64,000 nucleotides of DNA from Cellulosimicrobium cellulans. Its GTDB lineage: Bacteria; Actinomycetota; Actinomycetes; Actinomycetales; Cellulomonadaceae. The DNA lies in assembly GCF_016907755.1 (NCBI RefSeq), contig NZ_JAFBCN010000001.1, forward strand, positions 2,170,001 through 2,234,000, given 5' to 3'. Below are positions 33,183 to 41,362 of the stretch, piece by piece (the first letter of the stretch is position 1; the number at the start of each line of letters is the position of its first letter). Made by a program: the position numbers and the translations under genes. The notes under the pieces are model-generated. The model made no database searches. It was given only the letters and a program-made list of their open reading frames with translations, and was not told the origin of the DNA.

Positions 33183-35536
33183 CGGACCGTCCACCGCCGC
33201 ACCTCGTTGGCGCGGTCGACGAGCGTGATGCGCTCGTCGCGCGAGTCCGAGAGCGCCGCGAGCTCGCGGTACGCACCCTCGAGCGCGTCGCGCAGCGCGG
33301 GCTCGTCGGCGGGGACCCCCGCGATCCGCGTCGTCGGCTCGGGCCCGGACCGCGTGACGGTCTCGAGCGCGGAGCGCAGCACGCCGACGGAGAGCTCGGC
33401 GCGCTCGCGCGGCGCGATCGACACCGCGGCGACGCTCGCCATCGCGTCGGCGAGCGCGGGCAGGCCGCGCCCCGACTCGGCGAGCAGGTGCGCGCGCAGG
33501 GTGCGGGACTCGACGTACGACCCGCGGGTCGGCCCGACGAGGTCGAGCGCGTGCAGGGCGCCGTCGAGGTCGCCCCGCGCCTCGCGGATCCGCATGAGGC
33601 CGAACGCGGCGGGCGCCGTGTAGTTGGCGTCCGTGCGTGCGCAGATCACGTAGAGCGACTCGGCGATGTCCGGCTCGGCGCTCAGCTCGCAGGCCGCGGC
33701 GAGCGCGAGCTTGGGCGCGAGCTCGCCGGGCACCTGGCCATAGACCGCGTTGAACGACGCGCGCGCGGCGACCGGGTCGCCCTGGGCGAGCTCGCCCAGG
33801 CCGCCGAGCCAGGCGGCTCGCCACTCCCACGGGTCGTCGGCCAGGATCGTGCCGATCGTGCCGCGCAGCACGTCGAAGCGGCCCGCCTCGATCGCCGCGC
33901 GGGCGCGCGCGAGGTGCACCTCGACCGTGTCCTCGGGCGCGTCGGCGAGCGCGGCGAGGCGCGCGTCCGGGTCGACGACGTTGACGCCGGCGAGCCAGCT
34001 CGCCATCGGGTCGTGGTCGTCGCGGCGCAGCGTGGGGAGCTCGTCCCACGCGAGCGGACGGGCCGCCACGTCGGCGACCGGGGCCTCGAACAGCACCGAC
34101 GCCGCCGAGTGCAGCGCCGGGCTGCCCGGGCCCGCGTCGGCGGCGACGACCTCGCGCAGCACCCCGAGGAGCTGGGTGCGCATCTCGTCGGCCGTCGCGA
34201 AGCGGTCCGCCGGGTCGAGCGCGCACGCCTTGGCGAGCAGCCGGTAGAACGAGTCGTACCGCTGGAACACGGGAGTGTCCGCGACCGGGGGCAGCGACGC
34301 GACGTACGTCGTCGTGTTGCCGCGGAAGTCGAGGACGAGCGTCGCGAGCGTGCGGCCGATCGTGTAGATGTCGGAGGCGATCGACGGGCCGACCTCGGCG
34401 ACCTCGGGCGCCTGGTACCCGACGGTCCCGAAGATCGCCGACGTGAGGTCGTCGCTGCGCCGCACGCCGCCGAGGTCGATGAGCTTGACCCCGTCGCCCT
34501 GCTGGATGACGTTCTCCGGCTTGAAGTCGCAGAACAGCAGGTTGTGGTCGTGCAGGTAGGCGAACGCGGGCAGGATCGCGAGCACGTAGGCGAGCGCCTG
34601 GTCCACCGGCATCGGGTCGATCGCGCCCTTGTTGGCGTCCCGGCGGTCCTGGAGGATCTCCTTGAGCGACTCGCCGCCGACGTACTCCATGACGGTGTAG
34701 CCGGCGCCGTCGTGCATGGCGAAGTTGTAGATCTCGACGATGAGCGGGTGCTCGACCTCCGCGAGGAACTGCCGCTCGGAGATCGCGGCCGCGTAGGCGT
34801 CCGGGTCGCCCGAGTTGAGCAGGCCCTTGAGCACGACCCACCGGCCCGACACGTTCTGGTCGCGGGCCAGGTAGATCCAACCGAGGCCGCCGTGCGCGAG
34901 GCAGCCGACCACCTCGTACTGCCCGCCGACCAGGTCGCCCGGGGAGAGCTGGGGCGTGAAGTCGAAGCGGTTGCCGCAGTGGGGGCAGAAGCCGGACGTG
35001 CGGCCGGGCTGCCCGTCGCGGCCGCGGCCGACCTTCTCGCCGCACGCGGGGCAGTAGCGCTTGCGCTCCGCGACCTCGGGCACCGCCATGACGGACTGCA
35101 GCGGGTCGCGCGCGGGGACGGACGGGACGGTCGTCAGCCCCGCGCCGAGGCCGCGACCGCGCAGGCGCGTCGACGACGTCCCGACGCGACGCGTGGCCTT
35201 CGAGCCGGTCGCGGCGGTGCGCGCCGAGCCGAGCGCGGCCGTCGCGAGACGGCTCGAGCTCGTGCGGCCCGTGCGCGTCGAGCGCTCGGCGTCGGGGTCC
35301 GGGCCCGCGGTCGCCCCGGTCCCGGGGCGGCCCTGGACGAACCCGGTTCCGAGCATCGCGGACGGCGACGCGGCGGCGGCGGTGCCCGGCGCCGGCGCGC
35401 CGGTGGTGCCGGTCGAGGTCCCCGTCGGCGTGCCGCCGGAGCCGCCCGCAGGCGTGCCGCAGACGTTGCAGTAGCCGTCCTCGATGCTGCCCGGGCAGCC
35501 GGGCTCCGAGCACGGGACGGTCGCGGTGGTGGTCAC
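33179..35536 (-). CDS. pknG: PknG-type serine/threonine protein kinase
   Basis: 785 aa. Layout: a short zinc ribbon C9-C14-C23-C26, a low-complexity linker, a rubredoxin-like pair RYCPACG...FCPHCG (about 160-190), a kinase domain (about 200-470) and TPR-like helices to the end (about 540-780). Kinase features are GGLGWIYLARD, VLKGLL (Lys), FCDFKPEN (catalytic Asp, no HRD Arg), IDLGG in place of DFG, and GTVGYQAPE, all as in mycobacterial PknG. In M. tuberculosis this kinase phosphorylates GarA to control glutamate metabolism. GTG 35536 has GGAAGGAG 7 nt upstream. It overlaps neighbours on both sides by 4 nt. Confidence 0.93.
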   Translation of the reverse strand: MTTTATVPCSEPGCPGSIEDGYCNVCGTPAGGSGGTPTGTSTGTTGAPAPGTAAAASPSAMLGTGFVQGRPGTGATAGPDPDAERSTRTGRTSSSRLATAALGSARTAATGSKATRRVGTSSTRLRGRGLGAGLTTVPSVPARDPLQSVMAVPEVAERKRYCPACGEKVGRGRDGQPGRTSGFCPHCGNRFDFTPQLSPGDLVGGQYEVVGCLAHGGLGWIYLARDQNVSGRWVVLKGLLNSGDPDAYAAAISERQFLAEVEHPLIVEIYNFAMHDGAGYTVMEYVGGESLKEILQDRRDANKGAIDPMPVDQALAYVLAILPAFAYLHDHNLLFCDFKPENVIQQGDGVKLIDLGGVRRSDDLTSAIFGTVGYQAPEVAEVGPSIASDIYTIGRTLATLVLDFRGNTTTYVASLPPVADTPVFQRYDSFYRLLAKACALDPADRFATADEMRTQLLGVLREVVAADAGPGSPALHSAASVLFEAPVADVAARPLAWDELPTLRRDDHDPMASWLAGVNVVDPDARLAALADAPEDTVEVHLARARAAIEAGRFDVLRGTIGTILADDPWEWRAAWLGGLGELAQGDPVAARASFNAVYGQVPGELAPKLALAAACELSAEPDIAESLYVICARTDANYTAPAAFGLMRIREARGDLDGALHALDLVGPTRGSYVESRTLRAHLLAESGRGLPALADAMASVAAVSIAPRERAELSVGVLRSALETVTRSGPEPTTRIAGVPADEPALRDALEGAYRELAALSDSRDERITLVDRANEVRRWTVR

Positions 35537-36639
35537 GACGACGCTCCTTCCGGGGTGGGCAGGTCGCGGGTGAGGAACTGGTACTGCTCGACGAGGAAGC
35601 GGGCGAGCGTCACGTCGCACGGGACGGCCTCGACGGCGTCGCGCGCCTCGGCGTGGCCGGAGCGCACGGTGGGTGACGCGGAACGCCCGTTGGCCTCGGC
35701 CTTCGCGGCCAGCCGCTCCAGGCTGTAGCGCAGCTCGGCGCGGGCGCGCAGGGGGCGGGTGTAGGCGTCCTCGACGGTCTCGACGGCGCGCGCGACGGTC
35801 GCCAGGCGCGCCGTGTACGCGTCGAGCTCGAAGCGGGAGTCGGGGACCGGGCCGAGGCGGGAGACGTCGGGGACCGCGAGCCGTGGCGGGTGCGCGATCT
35901 CGCGCCGGCACCGCGCGACGAGCTCGCGCAGCGCGGGCTCGCGCGCCTCCAGCGCGTCGCGCTGCTCCTCGGTGCGGGCACGGTCGCGGCGCAGCTCGCG
36001 GCGCTGCGCCGACGCGACGATGAGGTCGCGCTCGGCGCGCGCGACCTCGGTCTCGAGCTCCGCGAGCGGGCCCGAGACGTCGGCCCCGCGCGCGGCCTGC
36101 GCGACGAGGTGGTCGAGGCGTCCGCGCAGGGTCTCGACGCGCCCGCGCGCGTCCGCGTCCGCGCCGGCGAGGTCCTCGCAGCGCACGAGCTCGGCGCGCA
36201 CGCCGCGCAGCCGCGCGACCTGGTCGGCCGTGTGCGGGTCGAACGACAGGCGCGTGCGCAGCTGCACGACGAGCGCGTCGCACAGCTTCACCGCCTCCAC
36301 CAGCGAGACGAGGGCGGCGCCGGAGCCGGAGTCGAGCCGGCCCCAGACGAGCTGGGAGATCTTCTCGCGCGCGACGGCGTCGGCCCGGCCCGAGTCCCAG
36401 ACGGGCCGGATCTCGTCCGCGCGCGAGCGGATCGCCTGCCAGAGGGACAGCGCGAGCACGAGGTCGGCCGTGTAGACGTCGGGCGTCGCCGCGGACTGCG
36501 CGGCGGCGTCGAGCCGGTCGAGCTCCGTGCGGCGCTCGTCGAGCCAGGTCTCGAGCGCGGCGAGGTACGCCAGGAGGTCGGCGGCGGGGATCGCCTCGCC
36601 GAGCCGTCCCGGCGCCTCGGGTGCGGTCGTGCGGGTCAC
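35533..36639 (-). CDS. Coiled-coil protein of unknown function in the PknG operon
   Basis: 368 aa, no signal peptide or membrane helix. The region from about 150 to 260 is rich in Arg/Glu/Leu/Ala heptads (LAELETEVARAERDL, RREIAH) and should form a long coiled coil; the ends are helical. It is not in any family I recognise. Its GTG at 36639 overlaps the glnH stop and its stop overlaps pknG, so it is made in step with the sensor and the kinase and may bridge GlnX/GlnH to PknG. Confidence 0.75.
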   Translation of the reverse strand: MTRTTAPEAPGRLGEAIPAADLLAYLAALETWLDERRTELDRLDAAAQSAATPDVYTADLVLALSLWQAIRSRADEIRPVWDSGRADAVAREKISQLVWGRLDSGSGAALVSLVEAVKLCDALVVQLRTRLSFDPHTADQVARLRGVRAELVRCEDLAGADADARGRVETLRGRLDHLVAQAARGADVSGPLAELETEVARAERDLIVASAQRRELRRDRARTEEQRDALEAREPALRELVARCRREIAHPPRLAVPDVSRLGPVPDSRFELDAYTARLATVARAVETVEDAYTRPLRARAELRYSLERLAAKAEANGRSASPTVRSGHAEARDAVEAVPCDVTLARFLVEQYQFLTRDLPTPEGASS

Positions 36640-37664
36640 GGCGTGCGGCCGTACACCGCGGTCGGCGGGGTCGGGGCCGGGCCGAGGCCGCCGAGCCACT
36701 CGCCGTAGATCGCGGCCCAGCGCCCGTCGGACTTCATCTGCTCCAGCACGCCGTTGACGAACCGCACCATGTCGACGTTCTGCGCGGGGACGCCGATGCC
36801 GTAGGGCTCGTCGCTGATCGCCTCGCCGACGACCTTCGCGTACGGGTCCTGGGCCGCGAAGCCCGCGAGGATCGTGTCGTCGCCGGTGATCGCGTCGACC
36901 TTGCCCTGCTGGAACAGCACGAGGCACTGCGTGTGCGTGGTCGCCGGGACGGGCTCGATGCCGGAGAACTGCTCGAGGCGCGTGAGCGTCGTGGTGCCCT
37001 CGGGCGCGCACACGCGCTGGCCCTCGAGGTCCGCGATCCCGTTCGCGGTCGAGTCGCGCGTGACGAGCACCTTCTGCCCCGCGTGGTAGTACTCCGCGGA
37101 GAACGCGATGGACTCCCAACGCTCGCAGTTGATGGTGAACGCGCGCGCGACGAGGTCGACCTCGCCGTTCTCGAGCACCTCCAGGCGCTGGCCCGAGGTG
37201 ATGACGCGGAACTGGAGCCGGTCGGGGTCGCCGAAGATCGCGCGCGAGATCTCGTGCAGCACGTCGATGTCGAAGCCCTCGATCTGGCCCGACAGCGAGT
37301 TGCGCGCGCCCATGAGCAGCGTGTCGGCCGAGACCCCGACGACGAGGGAGCCGCGGTCGCGGATCGCGGCCATCGTGCTCCCGCCGGGCAGGGCGTCGGG
37401 ACCGGGCAGAGCGCCCTCGGGCGCGTACGAGGCCAGGGGGTCCGCGCACTCCGCGGGCGCGGCAGGCGCTGCGGGCGCCTCCTCCGCGGACTCGTCCTGC
37501 GGCGCCTCCGTGAGCCGGAGGTCGTCCGCGCCGGACGGCCCCGAGCACGCGGCGAGCGCGAGCACCGCGGCGAGCGCGCCGGCGACGACGCCGGTGCGGC
37601 GCCGGTAGGCCCCGGCACGCCGGCTCCGGGCGGACCGGTCGGGGGTCGCGAGCGTCGTGGTCAC
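36636..37664 (-). CDS. glnH: GlnH-like amino-acid-binding lipoprotein
   Basis: 342 aa. Lipoprotein signal with lipobox LALAAC (Cys about 34), then a Pro/Glu/Ala linker and a periplasmic-type binding domain (SBP family 3) from about 90: GSLVVGVSADTLLMG, FDIDVLHEISRAIFG, VDLVARAFTINCERW and GIGVPAQNVDMVRFVN. In mycobacteria GlnH next to PknG binds aspartate, glutamate and related amino acids and signals through GlnX; no transport permease or ATPase is encoded here either. GTG 37664 overlaps the glnX stop by 4 nt. Confidence 0.9.
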   Translation of the reverse strand: MTTTLATPDRSARSRRAGAYRRRTGVVAGALAAVLALAACSGPSGADDLRLTEAPQDESAEEAPAAPAAPAECADPLASYAPEGALPGPDALPGGSTMAAIRDRGSLVVGVSADTLLMGARNSLSGQIEGFDIDVLHEISRAIFGDPDRLQFRVITSGQRLEVLENGEVDLVARAFTINCERWESIAFSAEYYHAGQKVLVTRDSTANGIADLEGQRVCAPEGTTTLTRLEQFSGIEPVPATTHTQCLVLFQQGKVDAITGDDTILAGFAAQDPYAKVVGEAISDEPYGIGVPAQNVDMVRFVNGVLEQMKSDGRWAAIYGEWLGGLGPAPTPPTAVYGRTP

Positions 37665-39007
37665 CGGTACTCCTCCAGTCGTGCGGTCACGCCGCGCCAC
37701 GCGAGCAGGGCGGCGACCAGGCCCGCGGCCAGCAGGAGCCAGCCCGCGACGGTCGCGGTCGTCGCCGCGCCGTCGAGCCGCTGGCTCGTCGCGGCCGCGT
37801 TCGTCTCGATGTCGTCGCGCGCGGACGCGGAGAACGCGTCGAACGCGGCGTTGGGGCTCTCGGGGTCCGTCGTCGTGGCGAGCGCCACGGCGTCGTCCCA
37901 CTGGCCCGCGTCGTCCAGCGCGCGGATGTCCGCGTGCCGGGTCACCCACGCGTCGAGCGCCTGCGCCGTCGACCCGTCGAGGATCCCCTCCGACGCCGCG
38001 GTGTCGAGCCGCGCCGTGGCGTCGTCGGTCGCCGTGACGAACGCCTCCTCGTACGCCTGCCCGGACCCGCGCTTGATGAGCGTGAACGCCTCCATCGACT
38101 TCGCGTCGTTCGCGAGCGAGTAGGCCTGGGACGCGGCGAGCGTCGCGGCGTACGGGCCGGTGCGCACGTCCTGCGCACGCGAGCTCGCCTGGGCCAGCAG
38201 GACCGTCGACACGATGCCGACGACGAGCACGACGGCGGTGGCGACCGCGAGGCCGACGTTGAGCACGCGGTGCGTGCGGCGCGCGAGCCACACCTGGCTC
38301 ACGACGAGCACCGCGAGCGCCACGAGCCCGCCCGCGAGCACCCACAGCGCGTTGCGGACGCCCGAGAAGTCGGCGGCGACGCGGTCCGCGTCGTCGAGCA
38401 CGACCTCGTCGAGCGCCGGGAGCATCTGCTCGCGCAGGATCGTCGACGCCTGGTCGAGGTACGCCGATCCGACGGGGAAGCCCTGCCGGTTGTTCGCGCG
38501 CGCCTGCTCGACGAGCCCGGTGTAGACCGTGAGGTCGGCCGCGACCTGGCCGAGCAGCTCCGCGTCGCCCTCGTTGCTCCCGGAGAGCGTGGCGAGGCCG
38601 CTCGCGGCCTGGTCGACGAGGTCGTCGTACCGGGCGCGCTGGTCCGCCGGCTCCAGGCCGCCGACCAGGAACGCGCCGGTGGCCGTCGCGTCCGCGGCGA
38701 CGAGCGCGTTGCGGACCTCCTGGACGCCGACGAGCTGCGCGGTGTCCTCGCTCGCGGCCTCGAGCGCCCGGGACTGGACGCTGCCCGCCTGGAAGCCGAG
38801 CACGCCGAGCGCGACGGCGGCGAGCACGCACAGCGCCATGACGAGCCGCAGCTTGCCGGGCGTGCGGCGCAGCGCGCCCCGGGCGCGGGACACGCCGGCG
38901 CTCGGGGCGCCGGCCGGGGCGCCGGCCGGGCCGGGCGCGCCGCCCGGCGCGGGGCCGCCCGCGGGGACGATCTGCTGGCCCGCAGGGCGGACCGGGGTGG
39001 TCGTCAT
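37661..39007 (-). CDS. glnX: GlnX-like four-helix membrane sensor protein
   Basis: 448 aa. The N terminus is Pro/Gly/Ala-rich and cytosolic. Membrane helices lie at about 53-73, 222-242, 252-275 and 420-440. Two extracytoplasmic helical domains (about 75-215 and 276-415) resemble chemoreceptor-type four-helix sensor modules. The order glnX-glnH-pknG is that of Rv0412c-Rv0411c-pknG in M. tuberculosis, where GlnX transmits the GlnH ligand signal to PknG. No kinase or HAMP motif is visible, so signalling must be by contact. ATG 39007 overlaps the AAA gene stop. Confidence 0.88.
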   Translation of the reverse strand: MTTTPVRPAGQQIVPAGGPAPGGAPGPAGAPAGAPSAGVSRARGALRRTPGKLRLVMALCVLAAVALGVLGFQAGSVQSRALEAASEDTAQLVGVQEVRNALVAADATATGAFLVGGLEPADQRARYDDLVDQAASGLATLSGSNEGDAELLGQVAADLTVYTGLVEQARANNRQGFPVGSAYLDQASTILREQMLPALDEVVLDDADRVAADFSGVRNALWVLAGGLVALAVLVVSQVWLARRTHRVLNVGLAVATAVVLVVGIVSTVLLAQASSRAQDVRTGPYAATLAASQAYSLANDAKSMEAFTLIKRGSGQAYEEAFVTATDDATARLDTAASEGILDGSTAQALDAWVTRHADIRALDDAGQWDDAVALATTTDPESPNAAFDAFSASARDDIETNAAATSQRLDGAATTATVAGWLLLAAGLVAALLAWRGVTARLEEYR

Positions 39008-40716
39008 GCGTTCTCCTCGGCGGTGGAGGGGGCGGTCTCGGGCGCGTCGTCGGACGCGACGTCGGGGGACGGCGCGTCGTCGGTGGGCGCGTCCGCGGTG
39101 GGGGCGTCGTCCGGGGCGTCGTCGGGATCGGGCGGGTCGAGGGTGGCGAGGAGCGCGGGGGCGCCCTCACCGTCGACGACGTCGACCGGCAGCAGGAGGC
39201 GGAGCTCGTCGATCGTCGGTGCCTCGGTGTCCTTGAGGCGCCACGCGTGGCGCGCGATCGCGCCGTCGAGCACGTTGCGGGCCCAGCGCGCGTTGCCGAA
39301 GCCCTCGGTGCGCGGCTGCGCCGCGGCGAGGCGGGCGAACACGTCGAGGGCCTCGGGCGTGGGCTCGAAGTCGGACCTCGCCGCCATGCCGGCGAAGATG
39401 TCGCGCAGCTCGGCGTCGGCGTAGTCCTCGAACGTGATGGTCGTGGAGAACCGCGACTCGAGGCCGGGGTTCGTCGCGAGGAAGTCGGCCATCGGCCCGG
39501 GGTAGCCCGCCACGATGACGACGAGCTCGTCGCGGTGGTCCTCCATGTCCTTGACGAGCGTGTTGATCGCCTCGGCGCCGTACTGGTCCTCCGCGAGCCC
39601 GTACGCCTCGTCGACGAACAGCACGCCGCCGAGCGCGGTCGCGACGACCTCGGACGTCTTGACGGCGGTCTGCCCGAGGTAGCCCGCGACGAGCTCGGAG
39701 CGGTCCACCTCGACGAGGTGGCCCTTCTCGAGCAGCCCGAGCGCCCGGTAGATCCCCGCGACGAGGCGCGCGACCGTCGTCTTGCCCGTGCCGGGGTTGC
39801 CGAGGAACACGAGGTGGCGCGTCAGCGTCGGGCGGGTCAGGCCGGCCTCCGTGCGCAGCTTCTCGACGCGCAGCAGCTCGGTCTGGCGGTGGATCTCGTC
39901 CTTCACGCGGGTGAGCCCGGTGAGCGCGTCGAGCTCGGCCAGCAGCTCCTCGATCGACCGCGGAGGCTCCTCCTCGGCCGCGGCCTCGGTGGTCGTCGCC
40001 GCCTCGGACCGCGTGGCCGTGGCGTCGGCGCCGCCCGTGGGCGCGCCGCCCGGCGCGGCGGGCGCGTCGGACGGTGCCGCGGCCGGGCGCGCACCGAGCG
40101 CGTCGAGGATGGACTCGACCGACGGGACCTCGGGCGCGGGGCGGCGCAGGCCGTCGAGCGAGCCCTGCGCGGCGAGCAGGTCGCCGAGGTCGAACGGGTC
40201 CGCCCCGCCGGTCGACGGGCGCGCGGCGAGCGGCCCGCCCGCGGCGGGCAGCGCCGTCGGGCCCGACGGCGCGCGACCGGCACCCGGGAAGGCTGCCGGG
40301 GCCGGCACCGGGGCGCCGCCCGACTGCTGCACCGCGGCGGTGGCCGCGGCGACCCCGGCCACGTGCGGGCCGGGGGAGCCGAGGTGCGCGGCTGCGCGCG
40401 CGACGTCGGCGAGCGCCTGCCCGTACGCGGCGGCGTGCTTCGAGCGGGCCGCATCGAGCGCGGCGAGGACGTCCGAGGGCGACGTGCGCCAGCGCCGGGC
40501 GCTCGACGCGGCCGTGAAGAACGCGCCCGTCGCGGCGGGGTCGTGCCCGAGCGCGGCGAGCCACGCGGCGGGTGCCCCCGGGGAGGACTCGGCGACGGCC
40601 GCCGCGAGGCGGGCACCCTCGTCGCGCGCGGCCTCCTCGTCCACGCCCGCGGCGCGCGCCGCGGCGTCCAGCGCGTCGAGCGCCGCCGCGAGGCTCGGGG
40701 TCACCTGGCCGGTCAC
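39004..40716 (-). CDS. CbxX/CfqX-type AAA+ ATPase
   Basis: 570 aa. An Ala-rich helical N-terminal region (1-130) and a disordered Pro/Ala/Gly/Thr linker (130-250) precede one AAA+ domain with Walker A GNPGTGKTT (about 302-310), Walker B VLFVDEAYGL, GYLGQT pore-like loop and arginine finger region GLESRF. SIEELLAELDALTGLTRVKDEI is the typical start of CbxX/SpoVK/EccA ATPases, which remodel or chaperone protein complexes. The C-terminal 50 residues are an acidic DDAP-rich tail. It is coupled by overlaps to the unknown gene upstream and to glnX. Confidence 0.88.
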   Translation of the reverse strand: MTGQVTPSLAAALDALDAAARAAGVDEEAARDEGARLAAAVAESSPGAPAAWLAALGHDPAATGAFFTAASSARRWRTSPSDVLAALDAARSKHAAAYGQALADVARAAAHLGSPGPHVAGVAAATAAVQQSGGAPVPAPAAFPGAGRAPSGPTALPAAGGPLAARPSTGGADPFDLGDLLAAQGSLDGLRRPAPEVPSVESILDALGARPAAAPSDAPAAPGGAPTGGADATATRSEAATTTEAAAEEEPPRSIEELLAELDALTGLTRVKDEIHRQTELLRVEKLRTEAGLTRPTLTRHLVFLGNPGTGKTTVARLVAGIYRALGLLEKGHLVEVDRSELVAGYLGQTAVKTSEVVATALGGVLFVDEAYGLAEDQYGAEAINTLVKDMEDHRDELVVIVAGYPGPMADFLATNPGLESRFSTTITFEDYADAELRDIFAGMAARSDFEPTPEALDVFARLAAAQPRTEGFGNARWARNVLDGAIARHAWRLKDTEAPTIDELRLLLPVDVVDGEGAPALLATLDPPDPDDAPDDAPTADAPTDDAPSPDVASDDAPETAPSTAEENA

Positions 40717-41285
40717 GGTGCCTCCAGTCGTCCGGGCTCCGACGTCGAGCCGCTCGGCGGCTGGGGCGTGCCCTGGCCGGCCCCGGGGTCGAGCGCGATC
40801 GACGAGTCGCGGAACTTCTCCGCCAGGAACGCGCCGTGCGCGACGAGCGCCGCGGCGTCGGCGCGCGAGACCGCGTCGGAGATCTTGTCGAGCGTCACGC
40901 CGAGCAGGTCGAGCTGGTCGCACAGCAGCATGAGCGACGTCTTGCCCTGCGCGACGACCCGCCGGTCGGCGAAGTCGCGCGGCAGGCGCAGGTAGGCGCC
41001 GACCGCCTCGGGCAGGTAGCTCGTGGCGGTCGCGACGACGGTGTGCGCCTGCTGCGACCCGCCGCCGAGGCGGTCGAGGCGCGGCACCATCTCCTCGACC
41101 GTGCCGGTGATGCGGTGCACGCGCGCCGTGACGGCCGGCGGTACCCGCCCCTCGATCTGCTGCTCCACGCGCTCGACCGACGCGAGGATCTCGGTCGACG
41201 TCGGCGGAGCGGGCAGCTCGAGCGCGGGCTCGGGCGCGGGGGACCGGCCGCCGAGGCGGCCGATCACGTCGGAGAACCAGCCCAT
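40713..41285 (-). CDS. Uncharacterised helical protein between telA and the AAA ATPase
   Basis: 190 aa, no signal or membrane segment. It begins MGWFSDVIGRLGG, an amphipathic start, then has a mostly helical core (about 30-165) with hydrophobic SLMLLCDQLDLLGVTLDKI and a Pro/Gly/Ser-rich tail. I do not recognise the family. Genes of this size sit beside TelA in other bacteria and it may be a TelA partner. It overlaps the ATPase start by 4 nt and follows telA after 77 nt. Confidence 0.75.
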   Translation of the reverse strand: MGWFSDVIGRLGGRSPAPEPALELPAPPTSTEILASVERVEQQIEGRVPPAVTARVHRITGTVEEMVPRLDRLGGGSQQAHTVVATATSYLPEAVGAYLRLPRDFADRRVVAQGKTSLMLLCDQLDLLGVTLDKISDAVSRADAAALVAHGAFLAEKFRDSSIALDPGAGQGTPQPPSGSTSEPGRLEAP

Positions 41286-41362
41286 CTAGCTCGGGGTCCG
41301 ATCTGTGGTGCGGGGAGCGGCGGTCAGGCCGCGGGAGGACGGGGGGCGTACCTCGCCAGGGG

